Positions 15,424 through 23,831 of a DNA stretch of 64,000 nucleotides are shown here, piece by piece; position 1 is the first letter of the stretch, and the number at the start of each line of letters is the position of its first letter. This stretch comes from Streptomyces violaceoruber (GTDB lineage Bacteria; Actinomycetota; Actinomycetes; Streptomycetales; Streptomycetaceae): assembly GCF_033406955.1 (NCBI RefSeq), contig NZ_CP137734.1, positions 5,456,001-5,520,000 of the forward strand, given 5' to 3'. Both the position numbers and the translations under genes were made by a program. The notes below the pieces were generated by a model. It searched no databases, was not told the origin of the DNA, and saw only the letters and a list, made by a program, of their open reading frames with translations.

Positions 15424-17379
15424 TCAGCCCTCGAAACCCGCCACGTTCTGCTGGGTGACGACCTTCACGGGCACCTTCACCGTCTGCTCCACCTTCTTGT
15501 CCTCGGCCGCCCGCAGCGCGTTCCGTACGGCGATCCTGCCCAGTTCCTTCGGCTGCTGCGCCACCGACGCGTACAACGTGCCGTCCTGGACCGCCTTCAG
15601 CCCGTCCGGGGTGCCGTCGAAGCCGACGACCTGGACCGACTTGCCGGCCTTGGAACCCAGTGCCTTGATCGCGCCCAGCGCCATCTCGTCGTTCTCCGCG
15701 AAGACGCCGTCGACGTCCGGGTGCGCCTGGAGCAGGTTCGTCATCACGTCCAGGCCCTTGGTGCGGTCGAAGTCCGCGGGCTGCTTGGCGACGACCTTGA
15801 TGCCCGGGTACGCCTTGAGCCCGGCCGCGAAGCCCGCCCCGCGCTCCCGGCTGGCGGAGGTGCCGGCCTGGCCCTGGAGGATGACGATGGTGCCCTTGCC
15901 GCCGAGCTTCTCGGCGAGCGCCTTGGCGCCCAGCTCACCGCCCTCGACGTTGTCGGAGGCGACCAGCGCGGACGTCTCCGCCTTGTTGACGCCGCGGTCC
16001 ACGGCGATGACCGGGATGTCGTCCTTGTTGGCGGAGCGCACCGAGGGACCGGCCGCGTCGGAGTCCACCGGGTTGACGATGACCGCGGACAGGCTGCCGC
16101 TGACGAAGTTCTGGAGCTGGTTGGCCTGCTGGGAGGCGTCGTTCTGGGCGTCCGTGACCGTCAGGTCCACGCCCAGCTTCTTCGCCTCCTCCTCCGCGCC
16201 GTTCCTGATCTGCACGAAGAACGGGTTGTTCAGCGTGGACAGCGACAGCCCTATCTTCTGGCTCTTGCCGCCGGAGGAGCCGTTGTGCAGCAGCGAGGTC
16301 GCGCCGACCACGGCCACCGCGACGACGGCCGCGATCACGTACGTGAGTGCCTGCCTGCCTCGGTTGCCGCCCCCCGACGCCCCGGCCGCCGGAGTGACCG
16401 CGCCCGCCTTGCGGCGCAGCGTGTCGAAGAGCACCGCGAGCGCGATGACGACACCGATGACGACCTGCTGCCAGAACGCGGAGACGGACAGCAGGTTGAG
16501 GCCGTTGCGCAGCACCGCGAGGATCAGCGCGCCGATCAGTGTGCCCGAGGCCTTGCCGGTGCCGCCCGCCAGCGAGGCGCCGCCGATGACGACGGCGGCG
16601 ATGGCGTCCAGCTCGTAGCCCTGCGCGGCCTGCGGCTGCGCGGAGGAGAGCCGGGAGGCGAGCACGATGCCCGCGGCTGCGGCGAACAGGCCGGAGAAGG
16701 CGTAGATGGCGAGCTTCTGCCGCTTCACCCGCAGCCCGGACAGCCGCGCGGCCTCCTCGTTGCCGCCGATGGCGTACATGGACCGGCCGATGTAGGTCCG
16801 GCCGAGGACGAAGGCGGTGATCAGCCCCATCACGATCATCACGAGCACCGGCACCGGCAGCCACCCGCCGAGCGTGTCACCGAGGTGCGAGACCGAGTCC
16901 GGGAAGGCGATCGGCGAGCCCTGCGAGATGACCAGCGACAGACCGCGGCCCACCGACAGCATGGCGAGCGTCGCGATGAACGGCGGCAGCTTGCCGTACG
17001 AGATGAGGAAACCGTTCACCAGACCGCAGGCGATGCCCGTCAGGACGGACAGCAGCACCGCGAGCGCGACCGGCATCCCGGCCTCGGTGGCGCTCCAGGC
17101 CAGCACGGTGGCCGACAGCGCGGCGACCGAGCCGACCGACAGGTCGATGCCCGCCGAGACGATGACGAAGGTGACGCCGAACGCGAGGATCGCGGTGACG
17201 GCGGCCTGGACGCCGACGTTGAGGAGGTTGTCGGCGGTCAGGAAGTCCCCGGACAGCGCCGACATGACGACGACGAGGACGATCAGCGCGGTCAGCGCGC
17301 CGTTGTCGAGCAGCAGGCGGCGCAGACCGCCCGTGGCGCCCTGCGCGCCCGGCTTGCTCTTGAGCGTGTCAGTGGCCAC
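15424..17379 (-). CDS. Sugar ABC permease fused to its substrate-binding protein
   Basis: A 651-residue fusion. Residues 1-~325 are an RbsC-type permease (about 8-10 helices, with GIDLSVGSVAALS and the EAARLSGLRVKRQKLAIYAFSG loop that contacts the ATPase). A Gly/Ala linker and an extra helix (YVIAAVVAVAVVGATSLL, ~346-365) lead to an RbsB-type ribose-binding domain (~378-651; IGLSLSTLNNPFFVQ, FAENDEMALGA, VGFDGTPDG). The extra helix places the binding domain outside and tethers it to the channel instead of using a separate lipoprotein. The GTG at 17379 follows GGAGG; an ATG at 17397 is possible. It overlaps rbsA by 11 bp. S. coelicolor annotations also contain bifunctional proteins of this kind. 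Confidence 0.92.
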   Translation of the reverse strand: MATDTLKSKPGAQGATGGLRRLLLDNGALTALIVLVVVMSALSGDFLTADNLLNVGVQAAVTAILAFGVTFVIVSAGIDLSVGSVAALSATVLAWSATEAGMPVALAVLLSVLTGIACGLVNGFLISYGKLPPFIATLAMLSVGRGLSLVISQGSPIAFPDSVSHLGDTLGGWLPVPVLVMIVMGLITAFVLGRTYIGRSMYAIGGNEEAARLSGLRVKRQKLAIYAFSGLFAAAAGIVLASRLSSAQPQAAQGYELDAIAAVVIGGASLAGGTGKASGTLIGALILAVLRNGLNLLSVSAFWQQVVIGVVIALAVLFDTLRRKAGAVTPAAGASGGGNRGRQALTYVIAAVVAVAVVGATSLLHNGSSGGKSQKIGLSLSTLNNPFFVQIRNGAEEEAKKLGVDLTVTDAQNDASQQANQLQNFVSGSLSAVIVNPVDSDAAGPSVRSANKDDIPVIAVDRGVNKAETSALVASDNVEGGELGAKALAEKLGGKGTIVILQGQAGTSASRERGAGFAAGLKAYPGIKVVAKQPADFDRTKGLDVMTNLLQAHPDVDGVFAENDEMALGAIKALGSKAGKSVQVVGFDGTPDGLKAVQDGTLYASVAQQPKELGRIAVRNALRAAEDKKVEQTVKVPVKVVTQQNVAGFEG

Positions 17380-18922
17380 GGGAGGCCTCCGTTCCATCCG
17401 TTCCGCCGCTGTGCGGGGAGTTGCCGGTGTGCGTACTGACGGCGAGCGCCATCACGGCGTCCTGAGTGGCCTGTTCGGCGGTGAGTTCACCCGCGACGCG
17501 CCCCTGCGCCATGACGACCACGCGGTCGCTCATGCCGAGCACCTCCGGCAGATCGCTGGAGATCATGAGCACGGCGGCACCGGCGGCCGTCAGTTCGTTG
17601 ATGAGCTGGTAGATCTCGACCTTGGCGCCGACGTCGATGCCGCGCGTCGGCTCGTCGAGGATCAGCACCTTGGTGTTCGCCAGCAGCCACTTGCCGATGA
17701 CGACCTTCTGCTGGTTGCCGCCGGACAGCGTGCGCACGTGCTGGCCGAGCCCGGCCATCCGCACGCCGAGCTGTCCGGCGATCCGCTCGGCCGCCGTGTG
17801 CTGCCCCTTGAGGTCGACGAGCCCGGCGCGGGCGGTGGACCGGAGCGTGACGAGCCCGAGGTTCTCCTCGACGGAGGCGTCGAGGACGAGCCCCTGCCCC
17901 TTGCGGTCCTCGGGCACCAGCCCGATCCCGGCGGCCATGGCGGCGTTCACGTCGTGCCGCCGCAGCGGCGCACCGGCGACGTGCACGGTCCCGGCGTCGT
18001 ACGGATCGGCGCCGAACACCGCCCGCACCACCTCCGTCCGCCCGGCCCCGACCAGCCCCGCGATGCCGACGACCTCACCGGCCCGCACCTCGAAGCCGAC
18101 GTCGTGGAAGACACCGTCCCTCGTCAGCCCCTCCACCTTGAGCAGCGCCTCACCGGCGTCGGTCCGCTCGCGCGGGTACTGCTGCTCGATCGACCGCCCC
18201 ACCATGAGCCGGACCAGCTCGTCCTCGGGCGTGGAGGCGGGCACCTGCCCGACGCTCCTGCCGTCCCGGATGACGGTGACCCGGTCGCCGAGCGCGGCGA
18301 TCTCCTCCAGGTGGTGGGTGATGAAGACGATCCCGACGCCGTCCTCGCGCAGCCGCCGCACGATGGCGAACAGCTTGTCGACCTCCTCGGAGGTCAGTAC
18401 GGCGGTCGGCTCGTCCATGATGAGCACGCGCGCGTCGAGGCTGAGCGCCTTGGCGATCTCGACCATCTGGAGCCGCGCGATGCCGAGTTCACGCACCCGC
18501 GCACGGGGAGACACGTTGACCCCCACCCGCTTCAGCAGCACCTCCGCGTCGGCGTCCATCCGCTTCCGGTCGATCATGCCGAGCCGGCGGGGCTGGCGCC
18601 CCAGGAAGATGTTCTCGGCCACCGTCAGGTCGGGGACCAGGTTGAACTCCTGGTAGATGGTGGCGATCCCGAGGCGCTCGGAGTCCTGCGCACCGTGGAT
18701 GCGCACCTCCTCGCCACCGGCCAGGATCCGCCCGGCGTCGGGCGTGTAGGCGCCGGAGAGCATCTTGATGAGCGTGCTCTTGCCCGCGCCGTTCTCACCG
18801 AGGAGCACGTGCACCTCGCCCTGGCGCAGGTCGAAGTCGACGCTGTCGAGCGCGACCACGCCGGGGAAGGTCTTGCGGATGCCCTCGATGCGCAGCAACT
18901 CGTCCGGACTGCGGCTGCTCAC
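17369..18922 (-). CDS. rbsA: Sugar ABC transporter ATPase, duplicated RbsA type
   Basis: A 517-residue protein with two nucleotide-binding domains, as in RbsA/XylG/MglA. The first half (~1-245) has Walker A GENGAGKST (~41), Q-loop YQEFNLVP, signature IARLQMVEIAKAL and Walker B VLIMDEPTAVL. The second (~255-500) has the degenerate Walker A GLVGAGRTE, signature LSGGNQQK (~404) and Walker B VLILDEPTRGIDVGAK. It energises uptake through the fused permease-binding protein. The GTG at 18922 follows GAAGGAG and overlaps the LacI stop by 4 bp, so regulator and transporter are one transcript. Confidence 0.94.
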   Translation of the reverse strand: MSSRSPDELLRIEGIRKTFPGVVALDSVDFDLRQGEVHVLLGENGAGKSTLIKMLSGAYTPDAGRILAGGEEVRIHGAQDSERLGIATIYQEFNLVPDLTVAENIFLGRQPRRLGMIDRKRMDADAEVLLKRVGVNVSPRARVRELGIARLQMVEIAKALSLDARVLIMDEPTAVLTSEEVDKLFAIVRRLREDGVGIVFITHHLEEIAALGDRVTVIRDGRSVGQVPASTPEDELVRLMVGRSIEQQYPRERTDAGEALLKVEGLTRDGVFHDVGFEVRAGEVVGIAGLVGAGRTEVVRAVFGADPYDAGTVHVAGAPLRRHDVNAAMAAGIGLVPEDRKGQGLVLDASVEENLGLVTLRSTARAGLVDLKGQHTAAERIAGQLGVRMAGLGQHVRTLSGGNQQKVVIGKWLLANTKVLILDEPTRGIDVGAKVEIYQLINELTAAGAAVLMISSDLPEVLGMSDRVVVMAQGRVAGELTAEQATQDAVMALAVSTHTGNSPHSGGTDGTEASRGH

Positions 18923-19962
18923 GGCGTACTCCTTCGTACGGGGGACGGGGACGGGGGGTGTGGTTCGGAGGGCGGCTCGCCGCACGAGCGGCGCACGACG
19001 AGCCGGGCCGGAAGGGTCACCGACTCGCCGGCCCGCCCCGCGATCCGCTCGACGAGCGCGCGTACGGCCGCCCGCCCCAGCTCGCGGGTGGGCTGGGCGA
19101 TCGCGGTGACCGGCGGATCGGTGTGCACGAACCACGGGATGTCGTCGAACGCGGCGAGCCCGACGTCCTCGGGGACCCGCAGCCCGCGCGCCCGTACGGC
19201 GTCCAGCGCGCCGAGGGCCATCAGGTTGTCGGCGGCGAAGACGACCTCGGGCGGCTCGGGCAGGTCGAGGAAGCCCTCGGTGACCCGGCGCCCGCTGCCG
19301 GCCTGGAAGTCGCCCTGGCCGATGTAGGCGTCGGGCAGGGGAAGCCCGTACGCGCCGAGCGCCTCCCGGAAGGCGTCGACGCGCTCGCGTCCGGTGGTCG
19401 TGGCGGCGGGCCCCGCGATGATCGCGAGCCGCCGGTGCCCGAGCCCGTGCAGATGCGCGACGAGATCCCGTACGGCCGCCCGCCCGTCCGACCTGACGAC
19501 GGGCACGTCCACGCCGGGGATCCACCGGTCGACGAAGACCATCGGCGTCCCGGCCCGCGCGGCGTCCAGCATGCGCGGGGAGCCCCCGTCGGTGGGGGAG
19601 ACGAGCAGCCCGTCGATCCGCCGGTCCAGGAGCGTGGTGACGTGGTGGTCCTGGAGGTCGGGCCGCTCGTCGGCGTTGCCGATGATGACGCTGTAGCCGA
19701 GCGCGCGGGCCTCCTCCTCGACGGAACGGGCCAGCTCGGTGAAGTACGGGTTCATCACGTCGCTGATGACCAGGCCGAGGGTGCGGGTCTGGTCGGTGCG
19801 CAGCGACCTGGCGAGGGCGTTCGGACGGTAGCCCAGCGTCTCGACGGCGGCCAGCACGCGGGCGCGTGCGGCGGCGCTGACCGACGGGTGGCCGTTGAGC
19901 GCCCGGGAGACCGTCGCGACGGACACGCCCGCTTCGGCGGCGACGTCCTTGATGCTCGCCAT
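18919..19962 (-). CDS. LacI-family regulator of the ribose-type operon
   Basis: A 347-residue LacI/GalR repressor: HTH at residues 3-24 (SIKDVAAEAGVSVATVSRALN), hinge (RPNALARSLRTDQT), then an RbsR-like effector domain (LVISDVMNPYFTELARSVEEE; GHRRLAIIAGP; FAADNLMALGALDAV). It is the first gene of the operon with rbsA, rbsCB, rbsK and rbsD. Two tandem operator-like sequences 19-56 bp upstream of the ATG suggest autorepression of the whole operon, relieved by ribose or ribose phosphate (inferred). The ATG at 19962 follows GAGGAGG. Confidence 0.92.
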   Translation of the reverse strand: MASIKDVAAEAGVSVATVSRALNGHPSVSAAARARVLAAVETLGYRPNALARSLRTDQTRTLGLVISDVMNPYFTELARSVEEEARALGYSVIIGNADERPDLQDHHVTTLLDRRIDGLLVSPTDGGSPRMLDAARAGTPMVFVDRWIPGVDVPVVRSDGRAAVRDLVAHLHGLGHRRLAIIAGPAATTTGRERVDAFREALGAYGLPLPDAYIGQGDFQAGSGRRVTEGFLDLPEPPEVVFAADNLMALGALDAVRARGLRVPEDVGLAAFDDIPWFVHTDPPVTAIAQPTRELGRAAVRALVERIAGRAGESVTLPARLVVRRSCGEPPSEPHPPSPSPVRRSTP

Positions 19963-19980
19963 CGTCGTTCCACCTCCTCG

Positions 19981-20018
19981 TGGAATCGATTACACGGAGG
20001 ATTGGAAACGATTACACG
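19981..20018. promoter_or_regulatory. Two tandem LacI-type operators upstream of the ribose operon
   Basis: TGGAATCGATTACACG (19981-19996) and TGGAAACGATTACACG (20003-20018) are a 15-of-16 direct repeat, each with a CG-centred LacI-type core. Their 22-bp period puts both on the same DNA face, directly upstream of the repressor gene. Confidence 0.75.
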
Positions 20019-20124
20019 AGTGGAATCAAGGGGTCCGGTGGGGCCGAGACGGAATCGTGACCGGAGAAAGGGGCGGCACCCGCGGCGATGTCGCCCCGGG
20101 TGCCGCCCCGACCGCCTGCGGCAG

Positions 20125-20610
20125 TCAGCCCACCGCCGCCGCGAACATCCCCGCCTCGTACGAGCCGCCCTTCTGGTGCGTGATCACGGCGAGCCGGTTG
20201 GCCGCGTTGATCATGGCGACCAGGCAGATCAGCGCGGCGACCTGGTCGTCGTCGTAGTGCTTGCGCACCAGCGCCCACGTCTCGTCGGACACGCCCTCGT
20301 GGGCGTCGGCGAGCCGGGTGCCTTCCTCGGCGAGGGCCAGCGCCGCCTGCTCGGCCTCGGTGAACACGGTGGACTCGCGCCAGGCGGCGACCAGGTGCAG
20401 CCGGACCGCGCTCTCCCCGGCGGCCGCGGCCTCCTTGACGTGCATGTCGATGCAGTGGCCGCAGCCGTTGATCTGGCTGGCCCGCAGCGAGACCAGTTCC
20501 TGCGTGGCCTTCGGCAGCGGCGACTCGTGCATCAGCACGCCCATGCCGGCGAACCGCTTCGTGAACCGACCGGCGAACTCGTTCTCGAACAGATTGAATC
20601 GGGTGTCCAT
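20125..20610 (-). CDS. AhpD-like carboxymuconolactone decarboxylase family protein
   Basis: A 161-residue protein of the CMD/alkylhydroperoxidase AhpD-like family. The redox motif NGCGHCIDMH (~58-67) holds the CxxC pair with a nearby His, typical of AhpD-type peroxidase/disulfide reductases. The sequence around it (LVSLRASQINGC and AAAAGE) matches the family core. It is divergent from an ECF41 sigma factor gene; CMD-family genes are the classic ECF41 partner. A perfect ECF41-type promoter lies 41 bp upstream of the ATG, so it is very probably the direct target. A role in peroxide or quinone metabolism is inferred. Confidence 0.92.
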   Translation of the reverse strand: MDTRFNLFENEFAGRFTKRFAGMGVLMHESPLPKATQELVSLRASQINGCGHCIDMHVKEAAAAGESAVRLHLVAAWRESTVFTEAEQAALALAEEGTRLADAHEGVSDETWALVRKHYDDDQVAALICLVAMINAANRLAVITHQKGGSYEAGMFAAAVG

Positions 20611-20650
20611 GATCCCGTCCTCGCTCTCGGTGCCTCGGTGACGAACACAA

Positions 20651-20677
20651 GACGCCGCCGCCCCGCACCCTGTGACA
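20651..20677 (-). promoter_or_regulatory. ECF41-type promoter for the AhpD-like gene
   Basis: On the minus strand TGTCACA (20671-20677), 16 bp, then CGTC (20651-20654), a full match to the described ECF41 consensus TGTCACA-N16/17-CGTC, 41 bp from the AhpD-like start codon. Confidence 0.85.
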
Positions 20678-20711
20678 GGGCGCGGACGTGACCCAGGACA
20701 CCACCGACGGG

Positions 20712-20738
20712 TGTCACAGAACCCCGGCGGCCGGTGTC
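20712..20738 (+). promoter_or_regulatory. ECF41-type promoter for the sigma factor gene
   Basis: TGTCACA (20712-20718), 16 bp, then TGTC (20735-20738), one mismatch from the ECF41 -10 element CGTC, 45 bp before the sigma factor GTG. This suggests autoregulation. Confidence 0.65.
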
Positions 20739-20782
20739 CCGTGCACGAGACACCGCCGGAACCGAACGAACGGGAGAAGCTG

Positions 20783-21688
20783 GTGACCAGCGAGAACAGC
20801 GGCCGCGAACAGGACGGCGCCACGGAGGCCTTCGTCGCCCACCGCAACCTGCTCTTCACCGTCGCCTACGAGATGCTCGGCTCCGCCGCCGACGCGGAGG
20901 ACGTCCTCCAGGAGACCTGGCTGAAGTGGGCGGGAGTCGACCTCGACACGGTGCGCGACCGGCGCGCGTACCTGGTCCGCATCACCACCCGCCAGGCCCT
21001 GAACCGGCTGCGTACGCTGGGCCGCCGCAAGGAGTCCTACGTCGGCTCCTGGCTGCCCGAGCCGTTGCTCACCACGCCCGACGTGGCCGAGGACGTCGAG
21101 CTGGCCGACAGCGTGTCGATGGCGATGATGCTGGTCATGGAGACACTCGCGCCGACCGAGCGGGCGGTGTTCGTGCTGCGCGAGGTGTTCGACCTCGGCT
21201 ACGACGAGATCGCCGAGGCGGTGGAGAAGAGCCCCGCCGCCGTCCGGCAGATCGCGCACCGGGCCCGCGCGCACGTCGCGGCCCGCCGGCCGCGCGGGGC
21301 GGTCTCGGCGACCGAGTCCCGGGAGGCGCTCGCGGCCTTCCAGCGCGCGGTCGAGACGGGCGACCTCCAGGGCCTGCTCGACATCCTCTCCCCGGACGTC
21401 GTCCTGCTCGGCGACGGCGGCGGCATCAAGCAGGCGGTCCTGCGGCCCGTCGTCGGCGCCGACAAGGTGGCCCGCCTCATGCTGGGCGGCCTGGTCAAGC
21501 TGGACATGGAGATGAGGATGGACCCGGCCCAGGTCAACGGGCACCCCGCGCTGGTCATCCGGCTCGACGGCGAACTCGACACCGTGGTGGCGGTGCGCCT
21601 CGACGAAGGCCGCATCACCGGGCTCTACGCGGTGCGCAACCCGGAGAAGCTGTCGTACATGCGTGAGGAGGCGACCCTGAGCCGGTGA
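20783..21688 (+). CDS. ECF41-family RNA polymerase sigma factor
   Basis: A 301-residue extracytoplasmic-function sigma factor. Region 2 lies at ~15-85 (LLFTVAYEMLGSAADAEDVLQETWLKW) and region 4 at ~118-170 (MMLVMETLAPTERAVFVLREVFDLGYDEIA). A SnoaL-like C-terminal extension (~185-300) follows. The three ECF41 landmarks are visible: WLPEPL in the region 2-4 linker, DGGG in the extension, and NPEKL (family NPDKL) near the C-terminus. In ECF41 factors the extension replaces an anti-sigma factor and tunes activity. The GTG at 20783 follows GGGAGAA. It is divergent from the AhpD-like gene, and both have ECF41-type promoters. SigJ is the mycobacterial relative. Confidence 0.93.
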   Translation: MTSENSGREQDGATEAFVAHRNLLFTVAYEMLGSAADAEDVLQETWLKWAGVDLDTVRDRRAYLVRITTRQALNRLRTLGRRKESYVGSWLPEPLLTTPDVAEDVELADSVSMAMMLVMETLAPTERAVFVLREVFDLGYDEIAEAVEKSPAAVRQIAHRARAHVAARRPRGAVSATESREALAAFQRAVETGDLQGLLDILSPDVVLLGDGGGIKQAVLRPVVGADKVARLMLGGLVKLDMEMRMDPAQVNGHPALVIRLDGELDTVVAVRLDEGRITGLYAVRNPEKLSYMREEATLSR

Positions 21689-21751
21689 GCGCCCGGCTCA
21701 CACGCGGCCCACCAGCCGCCTGTTCCGTCAGGCAGCCGGTGGGCAGACCTC

Positions 21752-22261
21752 TCAGGCGTGCGCGATGTAGTCGTACCAGTCGGTGATCGGGTCGGTCAGG
21801 GCCTTGTCGTCGTAGAGCCTGAAGTACACGGCCTCGCCCTCGTCGAGGTCGTCGTCGGCTCCCATCTCGACCTTGTTCATGTCGAGTTCCTTGGACGTCC
21901 CCGGCGCCCAGTAGGTCGCCTCCTTCTTGAGGCCCTCCCACCACTGGGCCCGGACGTAGATCGTGTCGCCGTCGTTCTTGCCGTCGTAGACGTACAGCAG
22001 CTCGTCCGACGGGTGGAACTCGACCTGCGCCACGGGGGTGCCGTTCTTCTTCACGACCAGCTTCAGGGCCTCGCCGCCCACGTCCTTCTTGAAGCCGGTG
22101 TAGTCGAGGCCGCTGCTGTTCGAGCAGGGGCAGTCGCCGGTGTTGTACTCCCAGCTCTGGATCGACAGATCCGAGTTGTCGTATGCACCCGCCGTGGTCA
22201 CGGAGGCCCCGGTGAACGCGACTGCCATTCCCAGCGAGATGGCTACGTTTCTGATGCGCAT
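21752..22261 (-). CDS. Secreted acidic protein of unknown function
   Basis: A 169-residue protein with a signal peptide (MRIRNVAISLGMAVAFTGASVTTAGA, cleavage near residue 26) and an acidic mature part rich in Asp, Tyr and Trp. It contains one close cysteine pair (GDCPCSN) that could form a vicinal-type disulfide. Stretches such as LYVYDGKNDGDTIYVRAQW and VYFRLYDD look like beta strands. I do not recognise a family. The ATG at 22261 follows AAGGGG; the longer frame to 22291 lacks signal-peptide logic. It is convergent with the sigma factor gene. Confidence 0.75.
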   Translation of the reverse strand: MRIRNVAISLGMAVAFTGASVTTAGAYDNSDLSIQSWEYNTGDCPCSNSSGLDYTGFKKDVGGEALKLVVKKNGTPVAQVEFHPSDELLYVYDGKNDGDTIYVRAQWWEGLKKEATYWAPGTSKELDMNKVEMGADDDLDEGEAVYFRLYDDKALTDPITDWYDYIAHA

Positions 22262-22359
22262 TGCTGCCCCTTCTTGTTCGGCCTGGCCCAACGGCGCCCA
22301 CGTTAAAGGGCTTGCTGCGCGGGGTGGCCCTGCAACTTTTCAGGGTGACAGGACCGGTC

Positions 22360-22770
22360 TCAGGCCGCCGCCAGCTCGCACCACACGTACTTGCCCCGGT
22401 TGCCGTGTCTGGCCAGCGGGTGCCACCCCCAGACGTCCGCGCAGGCCCGCACCAGCGCCAGCCCGCGACCCTCCTCCAGCTCCGCCACCCTCTCGAACCG
22501 CGCGGGCGGCTCGGGCGGTTCGGGATCCGCGTCCCACGCCCCGATCCGCAGTGTGCCCGGCGGCGACCAGCGGATGCGGAGGGCGGCGGGGCCCTTGGTG
22601 TGCCGTACGGCGTTGGAGACCAGCTCCGTTGCCAGCAGTTCGGCGACGTCGACGAGGCGGATCAGGCCGTGCATGGTGAGGACCAGGCGGAGGGTACGGC
22701 GGCTGATGGTGACGGCGCGCAGGTCGTTGGGGATGTAGAGGGAGTACTCCCAGGGTTCGTTTTCGGGCAT
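22360..22770 (-). CDS. RsbW-like ATP-binding regulatory protein
   Basis: A 136-residue HATPase_c protein of the RsbW/SpoIIAB-like kinase family, abundant in Streptomyces. The N-box is visible as ELLATELVSNAVRHT (~43-57), the G1 box as IGAWDADPEPP (~77-87) and the G2 box as EEGRGLALVRACADVWG (~98-114). It is divergent from an XRE regulator with a DUF397 gene downstream, the arrangement of abaA/whiJ-type developmental loci, so it probably acts with them, perhaps by binding or phosphorylating a partner. The ATG follows AAGGGAA. Confidence 0.87.
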   Translation of the reverse strand: MPENEPWEYSLYIPNDLRAVTISRRTLRLVLTMHGLIRLVDVAELLATELVSNAVRHTKGPAALRIRWSPPGTLRIGAWDADPEPPEPPARFERVAELEEGRGLALVRACADVWGWHPLARHGNRGKYVWCELAAA

Positions 22771-22979
22771 GAGGATTCCCTTGTGTGTGGGGAGTTGGGG
22801 GCGGACCGGTGGCATTGCCGGAGCCGTCGTGGCGGGACGGAACGGTGCGCTTCCGGTTTCGCACGGTGTGCGTCGCATCACTGACCGTAGGGCTAACATG
22901 TCATACGGAGCAAGCCGATCGACTAATCTGGCCCCGAACGGGTCGCACAGGGAGGCTCGTTGAACCCAGGGAGCCGTGC

Positions 22980-23825
22980 ATGGTCCTGCGCCGGGAATGC
23001 ACCGCACGTCAGTTGCGTCTCGCGGTCGAGTTGCGGAGGCTACGAGACGCGGCAGGGCTCTCCGCCGTCGAGGCGGCGGCACTGCTCGGGGTGAACCGCG
23101 TGCAGATCAGTCACATCGAGTCCGGCCTCGCGGGCGTGAGTGAGGAGCGCCTGCGTCGTCTCGCGGCGCACTATTCCTGCACCGACGAGGCATTCGTCGA
23201 CGCCCTCGTCGTCATGGCGACGGATCGGACGCGTGGCTGGTGGGAGGAGTACCGAGGGCTCCTGCCGACACCCTTTCTGGACATCGCCGAGTTGGAACAC
23301 CACTCCACCTTCCGTCGGGACGTGGAGTTCTTGTTCATCCCGGGCCTGCTTCAGACGGAGGACTACGCCCGAGCGGCCTTCTCGTCCCGGGTGCCCGAAC
23401 TTCCGCACGCGGAGCTGGAGCTGCGAGTTCGCCATCGGATGCAGCGGAAGGTGGTTCTCGAAGCCCCGGTGCCGTACGAGTCCCTCATCCATGAGGCGGC
23501 GCTGCGTATCAGGGTCGGCGATCGCGTCACCGCGCGAACCCAGCTCGCCCGGGTCCTGGAACTTTCCGAAGCCGATCACATCAGCGTGCGTGTCATTCCC
23601 TTCGATCTGGACGGTTTCGGCGGTGCCTGGAGCCCCATGATGTTGGCCGGCGGGAGCGTGCCCCGACTGGACACGGCCGTTCGCGACGCACCACACGGCA
23701 CCGGCTTCATCGATTCCGAGGCCCAACTCGGCGTCTTCCGAACAGTCTTCCGTAGAGTGAAGGATGCATCGCTCGACCCAAGCCGGTCGCGTGACCTCAT
23801 CCACAGACTGGCCAAGGAACTGTGA
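22980..23825 (+). CDS. WhiJ-type XRE transcriptional regulator
   Basis: A 281-residue regulator of the Streptomyces WhiJ/AbaA-OrfA type. The N-terminal Cro/C1 HTH (~10-65; LRRLRDAAGLSAVEAAALLGV, NRVQISHIESG) is followed by the DUF5753 domain (~85-275; WWEEYRGLL, FIPGLLQTEDYARA, RHRMQRKVVLE, EAALRIRVG). These proteins control development and antibiotic production together with small DUF397 partners; in WhiJ loci the DUF397 protein appears to relieve repression. The ATG at 22980 follows GGGAG. Its stop is 6 bp from the DUF397 start. The local base composition is slightly less GC-extreme than the neighbours. Confidence 0.92.
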   Translation: MVLRRECTARQLRLAVELRRLRDAAGLSAVEAAALLGVNRVQISHIESGLAGVSEERLRRLAAHYSCTDEAFVDALVVMATDRTRGWWEEYRGLLPTPFLDIAELEHHSTFRRDVEFLFIPGLLQTEDYARAAFSSRVPELPHAELELRVRHRMQRKVVLEAPVPYESLIHEAALRIRVGDRVTARTQLARVLELSEADHISVRVIPFDLDGFGGAWSPMMLAGGSVPRLDTAVRDAPHGTGFIDSEAQLGVFRTVFRRVKDASLDPSRSRDLIHRLAKEL

Positions 23826-23831
23826 GGCTCC

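Noticed and set aside
20611..20782. An anti-sigma factor gene for the ECF sigma factor
   Set aside because: No frame with coding features exists on either side; the SnoaL-like extension of ECF41 proteins explains the absence.
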